Below, in pieces: positions 1 to 13,774 of a stretch of 64,000 nucleotides of DNA. The stretch covers positions 181,001 to 245,000 of the forward strand of contig NW_024753848.1 of assembly GCF_018991925.1 (NCBI RefSeq), given 5' to 3'. Both the position numbers and the translations under genes were made by a program. Source of the DNA: Homarus americanus. Lineage: Eukaryota > Arthropoda > Malacostraca > Decapoda > Nephropidae. Position 1 is the stretch's first letter. Every line of letters begins with the position of its first letter. Under the pieces are notes generated by a model. The model searched no databases and was not told the DNA's origin. It saw only the letters and a program-made list of their open reading frames with translations.

Positions 1-940
1 AATTTAATCACTTGAGTAGGATGATTTAAACCAATACGGTGATAAAGTTTTCACAGGTGGTTAATTTATCGTAATTTAAGTGTTTGTAAATTAATTATGA
101 TGGTATACCATTGATTTTAATGGTCATTACTGGTAGCTGACGTTGACTTCTGATTATATATCTAGATAAAACACTACCAGCCTCACCCCTATACACACAA
201 CACATCAACATTCCTGAACGTAGCCACACCGCTGCCAAAAACTGGTCGGTGAAGTGTCTCTATATGAACAAGAATCAGTCAGTTTTTTTTTCTCGTGGTA
301 GTGGTTACATGGGACTAAATAAGACGAGATGAAAGGGGGTGGTAGTGATGATGATGATGTAGATATAAAACCAGGAAAAACAAAGCGGTGATGAAAATCG
401 AACTAGGTTTTCCACACCAACAGCGAACCAGAGAAAACGGGTTATTCTAGCGTCACTTGTTGAGAGACATCTACCATTAACAGAGACATTATCACTCACC
501 AGTGGCCCCTGACACTTACCTCACTACTTTACACCATTAATAAATATCTTCAAAATAACAACACATGATAATTATTAAGTCACAAGATGGATCACACATA
601 ACTTAGGTTCTTACAAGCCTATCTGAATGCCATTTACAATTCAACCGGCTACGCTGTATACATTGTCTTGTGAAGTGTATTGCTTGATCAAAAAGTCCCT
701 GTACACCTGAAATACTCTCCCTACCTATACGTTATCAACACTATAACAAGGTAAATAACTATATCACCCATTCTTGCAGGTGCACACTGACTTTTCCATC
801 ACTTTGTAGTTCTAATTTTTATACACGACTTTCCATTAATTTCCCCAGACAGACCTGCTGCAGTAGTAGTTTGTTGCCAAGGGAAATACCGTAGAGGGGG
901 AGGGGGAGGGGTGAGGAGGGAGTGTAATTGATTTCCTAGT
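1..940. other. AT-rich unique sequence, no gene seen
   Basis: Non-repetitive AT-rich DNA. No ORF of credible length, no RNA gene and no recognisable transposon was seen. A short G-rich stretch occurs near 895-920. Confidence 0.5.
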
Positions 941-944
941 CGTA

Positions 945-1035
945 CCCTCATCCTTCACCCTCTCTCATCCTTCACCCTCTCTCATCCTTCACCCTCTCTC
1001 ATCCTTCACCCTCTCTCATCCTTCACCCTCCATCA
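945..1035. repeat. 17-bp minisatellite
   Basis: About five near-perfect copies of a 17-bp pyrimidine-rich unit (ctctcatccttcaccct). Confidence 0.85.
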
Positions 1036-1178
1036 TCCCTCACATAAGGTACATTATATAACCTTGGACCTTGTGTAGTACTTATGAGGCCATTGAGTCC
1101 GGGTTTTTTTTATTATCAACAACGAACAAACTGATTGTGTCCTTGTATCCAGAATGTCTATAAGGGAGGTAACATAAT

Positions 1179-1503
1179 TAAGATTCAACCTAACCTAACG
1201 AAATTTAACCTAACCCTGCCTATACTAACCCCATCTAACCTAACCTAACACAATCTAATCTAACCTAACCAAATCTAACTTAACCTAACCTAACGCAACC
1301 TAACACAATCTAACCTAACCTAACCCTACCTAAATTAACCCAATCTAACTTAACCTAACCAACACAATCTAACCTAACTAAACATTACCTAACCCTACCT
1401 AACCCAACCTAACCCTACCTAACCCAACCTAACCCAACCTAAACCAACCTAACCTAACCTAACCTAACCCAACCTAACCTAACCCAACCTAACCTAACCA
1501 AAC
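1179..1503 (+). repeat. Interstitial telomere-like (CCTAA)n array, degenerate
   Basis: Dozens of CCTAA pentamers, the complement of the arthropod telomere motif TTAGG, with many one-base variants such as cccta and caatcta. The degeneracy indicates an old internal array rather than an active chromosome end. Confidence 0.9.
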
Positions 1504-1581
1504 ACCTCAGCCCCAATTTTCCTCTCTGGGTTTTGACGGTGTTACGATACGGGTGTTGACATCTCATTTGGTAGCCTCGCA

Positions 1582-1893
1582 TAGTGACTGTCTGAGAGAC
1601 TGACTAACTGACTGACTGACTGTCTGATAAATTGACTGGCTGACTGACTGACTGATTAACTGACTGACTGATAAATTGACCAACTGACTGACTGATTAAC
1701 TGACTGACTGATAAATTGACCAACTGACTGACTAACTGACTGACTGATTAACTGACTGACTGATAAATTGACCAACTGACTGACTGATTAACTGACTGAC
1801 TGATTAACTGACTGGCTGACTGATTAACTGACTGACTGATAAATTGACCAACTGACTGACTGATTAACTGACTGACTGAGAGACTAACTGACT
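1582..1893. repeat. ACTG tetranucleotide array with higher-order units
   Basis: Tandem actg/gact units are organised into longer blocks containing ataaattgaccaactgac, repeated five times. This indicates secondary amplification of a degenerated tetranucleotide tract. Confidence 0.9.
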
Positions 1894-2173
1894 AACACGA
1901 CCTTCATTCGACACCTCCAAGGAGACAAAACCTGACCGTATACACAGGCGTGGTCGAGGTGAACTAGACACCAGGTTTACTTCCAGTCCTAACACCTCTT
2001 AGTTGATCCTGTTGGTGAGGGGGGGGCAGTAATAACACGCAATCTTTATTCACCGTACTACTTGAAGAATATCCACCAGCTTATTTCACCTGAAGATTAA
2101 CCACCTAACACTATTTTTTGGGTGTGTGTGGTTAGGTTAGGTTACTGCTACTCTTATTACCAATAGATTTTAG

Positions 2174-2546
2174 GAGCCACTCAGAGCCACCCAACACACT
2201 ACAAGTACAACCATAGCCACCAGGAACCACTCAAGAGACACCCAACACACTACAAGTACAACCATAGACTTCAAGAGCCACTCAGAGACACCCAACACAC
2301 TACAAGTACAACCATAGCCAACAAGGAGCCACTCAGAGCCACCCAACACACTACAAGTACAACCATAGCCACCAGGAACCACTCAAGAGACACCCAACAC
2401 ACTACAAGTACAACCATAGACTTCAAGAGCCACTCAGAGACACCCAACACACTACAAGTACAACCATAGCCAACAAGGAGCCACTCAGAGCCACCCAACA
2501 CACTACAAGTACAACCATAGCCATCAAGGAGCCACTCAGATCCACC
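2174..2546. repeat. Minisatellite with 152-bp higher-order period
   Basis: Roughly 50-bp monomers share the core cacactacaagtacaaccat. Three monomer variants (linkers beginning ccaccagga, gacttcaag and gccaacaagg) recur in the same order, so the true period is 152 bp: equivalent positions are 2175, 2327 and 2479. ORFs in it on the minus strand are repeat by-products. Confidence 0.85.
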
Positions 2547-3130
2547 CATGACACTACAAGTAGAACAAAGAACTTCCCCCAATTTACAAGTCAAGGAAAA
2601 ATTCTCCCTCAAACTAATTATTATACCTGGAGAAGGTGTTAGCATGCTTAGGTCAGTCATTTCCTGAACCACGTACACCTTACCAGCGATAAATTATCAT
2701 CCATTACGCTTAGACACGGCCAATACTACTCGTTCTGTTACCTTCCTGGGCAGTGTATAGTAAGAACATCGCGTGTCTTATCCAACAGTAATGATGATAT
2801 ACCAGCTACGTGTGTAATACCAGGAACTATATCATATAACACGTACTGAGATTTTGTTTTCTTCAGGTTAGGAGGGTTAATCTTTATATTCACAACTTGA
2901 AGTTTATAAATAAATGATGATGTGATAGACTTACCGTATACAGTAGGTCCCTGGCGAGACTCTGGCCCTGCTTGACGTCTAGTGTAATGTCTTCCAAGTT
3001 CCAACACTGACTCACCTTACGTAGCTATTACCTTCAAACGATGCCTCGGGGTTTAACTGCTAGTTTATACCATCAATGACGTAGTTTGCGCTTGTTAGCA
3101 GGCGGCCAGAAGCATAACTCTGTACTTTGT
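2547..3130. other. Unique sequence, no supported gene
   Basis: Non-repetitive flank between a minisatellite and an inverted-repeat element. An 89-codon minus-strand ORF at 2738-3007 resembles nothing I recognise and has no supporting signals. Confidence 0.4.
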
Positions 3131-3746
3131 GGGTTTTTTTAGAGCTGACGATAATAGTTTAAGAAGCCCCGCCCCCTTGCAGCTCATTGGTTCATATATA
3201 ATGTTCGAATTATATTATATATCGCAAATGAATCCACGTATACCTGCTAAGGATACCCAGTTCTGGCTCACTTTATTGCTGAATTTAATGTCTGTAAAGA
3301 TATAACTACTTGAAAACATTAACGTTCAAGATGCGAGTGAAAATGAGATTGAAACTAAGAATATTTACCGTCGAAGTCACAAACAAATTACGCTTTCGGA
3401 GAACACATTCGCCACTACAGTACTGCTTCTCTTCACTAATTGTTGTGTATATCAAGGCAAATGAACCAATTATATAAATCGACGGATAATAATGAACATT
3501 TTATAAAAAGCAGATTCAAGTGTAAACACCAAATATTCACGTAAAGGTGTCATTGAAGACGAACGTTACAAGAAGGTAGTGATTGACAAGAAGTAGATTT
3601 TATATTAGTGAGCTAGAACTGGGTATCCTTAACACCTACATATGAATTTATTTGCGATATATCAATATTTATCGAATATAATGTATGAACCAATGAGCTA
3701 GCTGCAACGGGGGTCGGGGCTTATATGGTCAGCTAAAAAACAAACC
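3131..3746. mobile_element. Non-autonomous DNA element with ~150-bp terminal inverted repeats
   Basis: Bases ~3131-3290 match the reverse complement of ~3600-3746. Shared blocks include the outer agctgac, the gccccg/accccc block, gcagctcattggttcata, atatatcgcaaat and the inner aaggatacccagttct. The arms are about 80-85% similar with small indels and enclose ~310 bp of unique AT-rich DNA. There is no transposase ORF, which fits a MITE-like derivative. No clear target-site duplication is visible, so the outer edges are approximate. Confidence 0.7.
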
Positions 3747-5189
3747 GACTAATAATGAGGTCCGGAGGCAGTGTAGTTGGTTTGCATAATAAAAGGATCA
3801 AGAATAAAACAAAGCGACGATTCCTCCACAAAATATATTGACTCTGGTGTACACAAGGGTGGCCACGACAGCGAGACATGAGGACAGTAAAAATGCTACA
3901 CGCTATACCGAAAAGAAATGGTCAAAAATTGTTCAGTAACTTTTGGCTCTTTTGTAGTTCTCGTCTCGTGACTTAACATCATCGTTAGAACTGGACGCAG
4001 CGATGCCTGGGCGGGTGTAGCCTTATATAACTGCTAACTTTAAAAATATAGTTTGTATTAGGTATACAAAATAATCAATCCGCGAGGCTCTGCACCACTC
4101 AACTCCAGCTGCCGACATATTACCAAGCAAGAAGTGAACCACAGGGCGCGCGGGCTCCCACACTCTCCCCTACACACACACTACACCTTGTAGTCTTGGC
4201 TACTTTGATTCACAGTGTAAAAATAACCGTATCACGCAGACGTACTAAAGTTTGCCAAATATCCTCAAGTTTCAAGACAAAGCTCTAAGACTAACGCAGC
4301 GTTTTGATGTCAACAGGAGTGGTAGTGGTGAAGTTTCTCGCCAAAAGCATCAGCTGATGTACTTGGCGCGAAGCTTCGGTTATCAAAACAACTGCAAATG
4401 TAAACAAACCATCCAGGCTTCTGAGTAACGTGAGCGCGCGCGTCGGTCCTGCCCAGGCCAGGATATATTCTACAGTAAACACACTCAATACGTTTCTTCA
4501 GTGTTGCTCTATGTCTTCTATAATTATAATATATCGCTAGTTCTATAATCTCAGATTCTATGCCATACAATAGGGTGCCTAGCAACCCCTCGTACTGACC
4601 ACAAACTATAAACAGGTCTGCAGACGTCAACAAGCCCCAGTAACACCGCTGTGAGCGCCAGGCATCGTGCGTCTCAGAGGCGAGTTCGGTTATATAACCT
4701 CGTCTTTAGTCTACAAACAAGCAAAAGCGGCCATAATTGCTTGCTTCGTTACAGAAACATTCAAGAAGGTTAAAAGTGCTTTCCCGATATTGCATACTAA
4801 GAATATAAACCTCTTCATCATTTGTTTCGATAAATCTTGAATTAAATACAAATATATAAAAATTACACTATTATTAATTAAAAATACAACGCTAAATAGT
4901 CTCACAAACATATAATAATTGTCTCAAACACCTAGATCCGGATCCCCTTAAGATAATAAGTACGAGAACCTCCTGAACAGAAAACAAAAGATAATCTATT
5001 GACATGAGATCCAGATGCGATCAGAGGATTGGTAAAGCACTTTTATCGTCTTTTTTTTTTAAATTGTTTACTCACAACATGACATTTATAGTAGTATACG
5101 TGACGTGACCTGCCACTCTAAGGTGAACATAAGGATCATTTTCCCTGACTCCTAACATGGGAGACTAAGCCTTACTAGTTGTATCCCTG
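3747..5189. other. Unique sequence, no supported gene; locally CpG-rich
   Basis: Unique DNA. Around 4090-4680 it is richer in CG dinucleotides (gggcgcgcggg; gagcgcgcgcgtcgg) than its surroundings. A 107-codon minus-strand ORF at 4310-4633 is of normal complexity but has no recognisable domain and no splice or promoter context. Confidence 0.35.
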
Positions 5190-5318
5190 GAGGAGGAGGA
5201 GAAGGAGAAAAAGAAGAAGCATAGGAGAAGGAGAAAAAGAAGAAGCATAGGAGAAGGAGAAAAAGAAGAAGCATAGGAGAAGGAGAAAAAGAAGAAGCAT
5301 AGGAGAAGGAGGAGGGGA
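5190..5318. repeat. 26-bp purine minisatellite
   Basis: About four to five copies of a unit containing aggagaaggagaaaaagaag followed by aagcat. Confidence 0.9.
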
Positions 5319-6325
5319 AGAGGAACAAACAGCCAATATACAACTTCAGGCATTTAATATTTTTTTCCCCAAAACTTCCAAATATTTCCAACTAAGGGAC
5401 AACATAAGATGATTCTGAATTAAGACCGTAAGATAGAACAGGTGAGATACAACACAGGTAAGGCTTAATAAATCTTCCTCACAAAACAAGTATTAGTTAG
5501 GTCAAGGCATAACAAGAGTGTTTAATATAGAGGCGGGTCAAAACCACTTCAGTTAAGACCTTCACATTTGATTATACATCAGTACATAGAATAACCAGAT
5601 TACTGACTAACTGACACACTGGGTTAATATAAACTCAACTTATCTTTAGTTAGTCAGGTAAAATTTCACGTTAATTAAGATGGTGGAAGGTATTCATATA
5701 TACATTAATATTTCATTCTCGTAATAAATAAGGCTGTTTTTATTTTCTCTGTATTTACCATTGCATTTGGTTCACTATTAACAGGTCAAGCGAGGCCCAG
5801 AGATCAGCCTATCACTTCATTGTTTCCTTCCAACGGTGGACTATCATTGGTCAATCAGATCCATGACGCTCGGTTATTGGTCAGTGTCGTCGATTGTAAC
5901 GAAGGGAATAGAAGTTTTCAAAATAAACTTGTAAACAAAAAATTCTTCCTTTTTTTTGTCTTAATATATATAAAGTTATAGAGAGGGTGTAGAGGGTGGG
6001 GGTTGGGAGGGTGTAGAGGGTGGGGGGTGGTTTATGGTAAGGAAATGGGTTGGAAATAAAAAGTACTACGTCTTGTATATTAACTATTTATCCTTGCCAG
6101 TGAAGGAGAAATCTAACAAGGTCCAAATTATTCCTGATCTGATTAGTGACAGTAGCGTCTTGGTGTACTCCCCTGTAGGACCCGACTGGTAATTTACACA
6201 CTGTCGTTCACTGCCGTAATATACTGTACACATACAACACTGAATTGCATATATATGTTTAATAATAATGGCGATACTACATAGCGACTCACGAGGGTGG
6301 GGTTATGATTATCGTAACTAGCAAA
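5319..6325. other. Unique AT-rich sequence, no gene seen
   Basis: No gene recognised. Two CCAAT-type motifs (attggtc) occur near 5847 and 5877, and a short gggtgtagagggtgggg duplication lies at about 5985-6030. Confidence 0.4.
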
Positions 6326-6532
6326 GGGAGGAGGAGGGATGAGGAGGAGGAGGAATAAGGAGGAGGATGGATAAGGAGGAGGAGGGATAAGGAGGAGGAG
6401 GGATAAGGAGGAGGAGAGGGATGAGGAGGAGGATGGATAAGGAGGAGGAGGATGGATAAGGAGGAGGAGGGATAAGGAGGAGGAGAGGGATGAGGAGGAG
6501 GAGGATGGATAAGGAGGAGGAGGAATAAACAG
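6326..6532. repeat. GGA-rich minisatellite
   Basis: Units of aggaggaggagggataagg and aggatggataagg on a (GGA)n background; purine-only on the plus strand apart from scattered T. Confidence 0.9.
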
Positions 6533-7375
6533 GAGGCCATCACCAGGAAACAGAAGTCCTCCTATTCTGACAACTGTACGTAAATAGTAAAAAAAAAAAA
6601 ATAATTTGATGTCAGTAAGTCTCTCATAGTCACCTCTGAAACTAAGGACAGTCTTGAAAGAGGAATAAACACTTAAACGTTGCTGGTCTATATAACCTTC
6701 ATACGCAACACTTAATGCCACGAGACATCACCCACCACCAGCACGACTTGCCCGAGTAACCTTAAAACGTCAACAAACTATACCATATGGAGACCCAAAC
6801 ATATCCATCATTCTCCAAATTTTTTTTTTTTTAAGTTACACCTACGGATAAATCTGGTTAAACTTGCGTCACGAAACACTCTCAAATAACACGACGTTGC
6901 TTCACTGAGAAATGCATCAGCATCTCTGGAATACCGACGGCACAGTATGAAAAAGATCACCCATAATAACAAGGGGATGAGAAGGACCCACCTGGCCAGT
7001 ATATATAGTACATAGGAATGCTTGGGGCCACGACTCTCAAACATAGCGCAAGGAAAAAAAGTGAAACCAAATTATAGTCACACTTCAGGTTTTCCAGACA
7101 GAGAACAAAATTAATCTCACCATCACTCATATTGTTACAGTCAGCTGGAGATGTGACTAGACGAGTGAGGGATGTAACGTAACTCTATATCATTGTTCAT
7201 GATGTCCTACCATACTCTGGGGTAACACACGACAGATGGCAGCTATAGTGTGTCAAAGTATGTTACCTCATCTGCATCAGTTTAAAGGTTCAGTCACACA
7301 CAGCACGAGGTGTAAGGTGTTGTGACTTAGTGTGGTGACCCTGTGAGATTGTTATTTGATGGAAAGAAACATACC
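6533..7375. other. Unique sequence, no supported gene
   Basis: Short minus-strand ORFs (for example 6808-7044) show no recognisable similarity and start or end in homopolymer runs. Confidence 0.35.
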
Positions 7376-7376
7376 T

Positions 7377-7545
7377 CTTGGATCACGGACCTGGTTGGAT
7401 CACGAACTAGGCTGGATCACGGACTACGTTGGTTCACGGACCTGGCTGGATCAAGGACCTGGCTGGATCACGGACTAGGCTGGATCAAGGACCTGGCTGG
7501 ATCACGGACTAGGCTGGATCAAGGACCTGGCTGGATCACGGACCA
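7377..7545. repeat. 17-bp minisatellite (dimeric 34 bp)
   Basis: Alternating 17-bp units ggatcacggactaggct and ggatcaaggacctggct, about ten copies. The plus-strand ORF across it (7343-7588) is an artefact of the period. Confidence 0.9.
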
Positions 7546-9460
7546 ACCCTGCCCTAATACTCCCAACATCAACCAAGGGAAGATTTAACATCATAACTAT
7601 AACAACTAACTATAACTCACAACTAAATATAACAACTAACTGTAACAACTGCCAAGATGTAACGTAACAGAGATGATATAACAGAATATTTACATCAAAA
7701 GAAACACAACAGAAGCATTACTTATCTGAACCAAATCATCGAATATTGAACATAGACGTTGAACAAATTTAATGAACAGTTCTTTTAAATTCTCCGTTCA
7801 AGAAAGTCCCACTAAACACAGACCTCTCATTGTGTGTCGGAAAAAACAATAAAACCAAAACAACATCAAGAAAAGAAACATTCGACGCTGTACATCAGGT
7901 ATTTCCCATGACATCTCTAGCCACAGTTACTAGCTATAACCAGTTACTAGCTAGCCACAGTTACTAGCTTAAATCGGTATCTTTAGCTGAGGAAGGTTAT
8001 TATTTATTTTTATCAAGTCATAAACGTTTCTGGTTAGTGAATAATACTTTCATCAGACAACAGGAGTCACTGTTTTACCGTTTACATGGTTAAGACACAC
8101 ACACGATATCTGGTACTAGAGAAGAACAGCCCCTGTCCTGTAGTATCGTCAGGAGGAGTCTTTCGTACACTCACTACAGCGTCACGTCACCCTATAAGGA
8201 TATATACTGGCCAGGCTCACAGTTTACAAGATATAGGTATATATGTATTATAGTAAAATGTTTCTGTTAGTATATATAAGTTTGCACAAGCAGAAACAGG
8301 CGACTCACAGAGACTGAGGAACCTTTCACAGGGATGGGGCAACACTTACTAACAGGAGAGGGAAAGGTAACTTTTAAGATGTCTATCTATCTACCCACAG
8401 AGGTCAAACAACCTCTTGCGACGACAGACAACCTTCGTAAGGATGAGGATTATCTCACACAGGGAAGGAGAACCACTTAAATGAGGAGGTCTCCACAGAG
8501 AGAAGAGGAATCCTGTGTTAAGGATGGGGGAACTTCTCATAAGATTAGGAAACCTTTCACAGGTATAGGGTACCTCTCAAGAGGGACAAGGGGTCTCTCA
8601 CATAGACGGAGATCCATCTCACAAACACTGCGTAAGAAAAACGTGAAAAATCTTGTAAAATCTTTTATGAAAATAGTTCTTAACTACTGTATCCGAGGAC
8701 AATGTCTCGACAACACCGTCCTCGAGACAGAGCTGTGACTAGCGAGTGTAAAACTATCTAGCAGGAGATGGGCGCCGGCATCGTAATTTTTCAGCATCAG
8801 TTTAATAGACAGATCTTTCTACCTTTGATATATCTTTAAGTCTCCTCGTATATAAAACAAACAGCATTACATTTAACATCTGGGGCAACAGTGCCAGTTC
8901 ACTTAAGGTCGATATTATGAATGACATAACGTGTGGTTTATATCTATGATGCCCCGACGACTATGGCCAGCAGGGGGATTAGGGAGAGGGAGGAGAGGGA
9001 GGGAGAGTGAGAGGGGACTGTTAGCGGAGTTCTGTACTTATGTCTATAGCCCATCTATAGGCAACTAGCAGCTCTCTAGCAAGTTTATTTTAGTTTACCC
9101 TATATTAGGCACCTCGGTACTGACGTCAGTTTCAATAGGTATTATCTCGTTCTCTCCTCCACTCCCTTCTTTATCATTCTATCTCCCATTTATCGAATTC
9201 GTAATCATTTTCTCATACGATTATCACTTTTTTTAGCTTATTTTCTTCATTTGTTTCTTTTGGTAGTTTCTCACTATTTCTGCGTTTATTATTTTCTCCT
9301 GTTATTCCTACTTTATCTTGTGTTTCTTATGTATTTTCTTTACTTATCGCCATTTCTTTTGATTCTTTATTCATAATATTTATTTAAGTTTGTTTTCCTT
9401 TTTTTTCTTCTTAATTATTATCGTCTTCTCTTCTCCCATTCACTTGTTTTGCGAGTCATC
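7546..9460. other. Unique sequence, no supported gene
   Basis: Mostly unique DNA. A degenerate imperfect repeat with cctttcacaggga-like words runs about 8300-8620. A purine tract lies at 8975-9020, and a perfect CRE-like palindrome tgacgtca at about 9122. No gene recognised. Confidence 0.4.
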
Positions 9461-9690
9461 TTGCTTCATTGTCTTCACCTTGTTTCATCGTCTTCACCTT
9501 GCTTCATCTTCACCACCTTGCTTCATCGTCTTCACCTTGCTTCATCATTACCACCTCCTTGAATCACCAACTTCACCATGTTTCACCGTCTTCATCTTAT
9601 GCCATCATCATCATCATCACTATCACCTTCCATCACTATACTACATCATCACCATATTGCATCATCATCATCATTACAATCATCAACAGA
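9461..9690. repeat. CTTCA/CATCAT imperfect repeat
   Basis: Irregular repeats of ttcatcgtcttcaccttg grade into (CAT)n. Apparent ORFs here are low-complexity His/Ser/Phe-rich translations. Confidence 0.75.
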
Positions 9691-9934
9691 AAATTTGCAC
9701 CAGGCTTGACTCACACACTCCTAGCATCCAAAACTTGACCGCAGCAGAACACAGCAACATTAACATACACTGGTTAACGCCTCGAGTGCGACCGTTGAGA
9801 TTGATCGACCGTTCACAACAGCGAGGACTGAAGGAGAGGTGAATGTTAGGTCAGGACTGTAGTGAACGAGAGCTGTTGTTTAGTTGATAAGACACATCCA
9901 AAGAAGGTTACGTGTGTATTCTGAGGGATTTCTG

Positions 9935-10050
9935 ATATGGTGGATGGAGCAAAGGAAATGACTTGTGATTGGTGGATAGGGGCGTAAGAAATGATTTGTG
10001 ATTGGATAGGGCAGTAGAAAATGATTTGTGATTGGTGGAAGAAGCCTTAA
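9935..10050. repeat. Minisatellite with one CCAAT (ATTGG) motif per unit
   Basis: Three to four copies of aatgatttgtgattgg plus a variable spacer. Each copy carries gattgg, an inverted CCAAT box. Confidence 0.75.
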
Positions 10051-11149
<1,099 letters not shown>

Positions 11150-11401
11150 TATTTTTTTACACAAACTTGTATATAGTATTATGTTGAAGGGAGCAGCAAC
11201 GGCTTCCACACTACATTACAAAAACACGAAATACCGAAAAAATATGTTTAAGTCACTATTAACATACCTTCTTAAATAAGTAAGAGAGATTTTTTTTAGT
11301 AACACCTAAAAAAATACTACAGTACTACATTTTCTTTCATAAAAAAACAGGAAGTCTTATGTCATAAAAATACCTAAAAAAAGTTGTTTTCCTTCGTGGC
11401 G

Positions 11402-11427
11402 ACACACACACACACACACACACACAC
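11402..11427. repeat. (CA)n microsatellite
   Basis: Thirteen CA dinucleotides. Confidence 0.95.
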
Positions 11428-11649
11428 CAACCGTCCTTCACATATAAATCGTGCATTTCCACCAGCACTATTATCATTGTTTTATCCTCACTACTACTGT
11501 ACCTCCTCGACAACATATTATATTTTGTGTATCACATGAAAAGTATAAAGAAAATATATGTATATATATACTTTTGTTTTATAAACACAATTTGCAGCGC
11601 TTCGCCTTGTCCCAAACTACGGCGATGTGGTGTCTCGTCTCTTGAAAAC

Positions 11650-11960
11650 GGAAGACAGTGAGAAATGTGAGAAAAGTGGGAAAATATAATGAAATGTTTG
11701 GAAATGAGAGGAAAATATAATGAAATGTGAGAAAAGTGAGAAAATATAATGAAATGTTTAGAAATGAGAGGAAAATATAATTATATGTTTAGAAATGAGG
11801 AAAATATAATGAAATGTTGAGAGATAAGAGGAAAATATAATGAAATGTAAAGAAATACAAATAAAAAATAATGAAACAGAGATATGATAAACAAAAAATA
11901 AATAAATGTTAAGAAATATGATAATAGAGGAAAACATATAATGACATAAAAAAATATAAA
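11650..11960. repeat. AT-rich minisatellite downstream of TMEM117
   Basis: Degenerate copies of a ~30-bp unit containing aatgagaggaaaatataat. It may be part of the TMEM117 3' untranslated region or lie beyond it; I did not find a convincing minus-strand poly(A) signal here. Confidence 0.8.
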
Positions 11961-12283
11961 AAAATTAAATAAAAATCAGTGAAGGAATTACATACGTGGA
12001 AGTGAAAGAAGTTGGTGGAAGTGTAAACATTGTTGAATCTACAGTACGTGTCTTTACTAAACCAGATGTGGTCGAATTGCAGTCACCTGTCACAAAATCT
12101 ACAGACGGTGCAGGAGTTGTGTTATATTTTGTGTTCCTGTGAGTTGATAGTCTGATGATTCTAGTCGTAACATACAGAGAGAGAGAGAGAGAGAGAAAAA
12201 CACAACCTGGATGTATCAGAATACATATATATGGGTCGAGTAAATTAATGAAGAGAACGAGACAGACACCCAGACGGCCGGGG

Positions 12284-12457
12284 TTATAAGTTGGTGGTTT
12301 TGGCTATCTTCAGCGCCCTCTTGATACGAAGGGTACGTTTATCATTACATTGACTCCCGGTGGACAAGTCGCGGTAATAGTGTTCAGAGGCTGACCACCT
12401 TTCGCGCCGCCATGACGATCGACGCATTTTCTTCAGTCTCCCCCCATATGTTCCGTC
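12284..12457 (-). CDS. TMEM117: TMEM117, terminal coding exon (cytosolic C-terminal tail)
   Basis: The exon opens after a strong minus-strand acceptor (pyrimidine tract then ttctttcag at 12458 and above) and reads 57 codons in phase 0 to a TAA at 12284-12286. It begins DGTYGGRLKKMRRSSW and carries SASEHYYRD. Joined to the preceding exon's final Gln, this gives QDGTY, comparable to QDKTY followed by a basic stretch and SEHSKD in the vertebrate tail. The tail is short and very basic, as expected for the cytosolic side of the last membrane segment, and shorter than the vertebrate one. The phase fits the exon at 19125-19258 exactly. An additional exon in between cannot be excluded. Confidence 0.8.
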   Translation of the reverse strand, partial: DGTYGGRLKKMRRSSWRRERWSASEHYYRDLSTGSQCNDKRTLRIKRALKIAKTTNL

Positions 12458-12934
12458 CTGAAAGAAAGTGGGAAATTAACACACTAAAATAAAATAAAAA
12501 AAGTCCACAAACTTCTATTCCTCATAAACTTAAAAAAAAAAAAACTTTCTCATGAAGTTAATATTATTTTGCCACCAATTACACATATATTAAGAGGACG
12601 TTAAGTTCTACAGTATATAGATGAGAGTAAGGAGTTATAATTACTGAAAATGATAGTTCCTTCCGGGTTTGTAAGATCAACTGTGGCATATGGAGGTGTT
12701 GGATGGTTGAGATAGGTGATGTTAATGGCTACTATATGAGAGAGAAAAAAGAAAAAGAAAAAAGAAAGAAGTTTATCACCCATATATCATCTTAAATGTT
12801 GTACAAGATCAAGATTATTAAATAAATCAAAATATGACATAGGTTGTACAAAAGTGAAAAGCAAAGAAAAAAGAAAATATTGGCTAAAATATGTAAAAAA
12901 AAAAAACTAATGGAAGAAGTCCATACTGAATCCT

Positions 12935-13080
12935 ACTAACTGTCGGTGACGTAACAACCGCTAAAATGACTGTCAGTGACGCAACAACTCGCTAAAATGA
13001 CTGTTGGTGACGTAAAAAATCGCTAAAATATGTTAAAATGGCTGTCGGTGAACTAACAACTTCTCAAATGACTGTCAGTG
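12935..13080. repeat. Imperfect ~33-bp repeat
   Basis: Four to five copies of an aatgactgtcagtgacg(c/t)aacaac-like unit, in the last TMEM117 intron. Confidence 0.8.
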
Positions 13081-13426
13081 GAATATTGCAGTACATTACA
13101 CAAACATTATCATAAGCTGTAACAGAAACAAGTTACTAAAATTATCATATTACTAAAACACTATGTTACTCTAGTTAATGTACACCTCTTCAAGTAGCCA
13201 TTTGTTATATATCAATAGCGAATATATTATTGTTTAACAGATACACCTGTAAACCTTTTCACCTGAAGAATAATCACCCTACTGCTACCTGATGGGTTGG
13301 GTTAAGTTAGCATGAGGGTGATCAATCTTAAGGTGAAATAAGCTGAGGAAGAGAGGCTGAACTTCAAGTTATCTCACTTAACAAAATGAGACCAACTTTA
13401 ATGCAAGAAAATATGTGATTTTATCA

Positions 13427-13773
<347 letters not shown>

Positions 13774-13774
<1 letters not shown>

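Noticed and set aside
4310..4633. 107-codon minus-strand ORF of normal complexity
   Set aside because: No recognisable domain, no splice or promoter evidence, and ORFs of this size are expected by chance in 64 kb.
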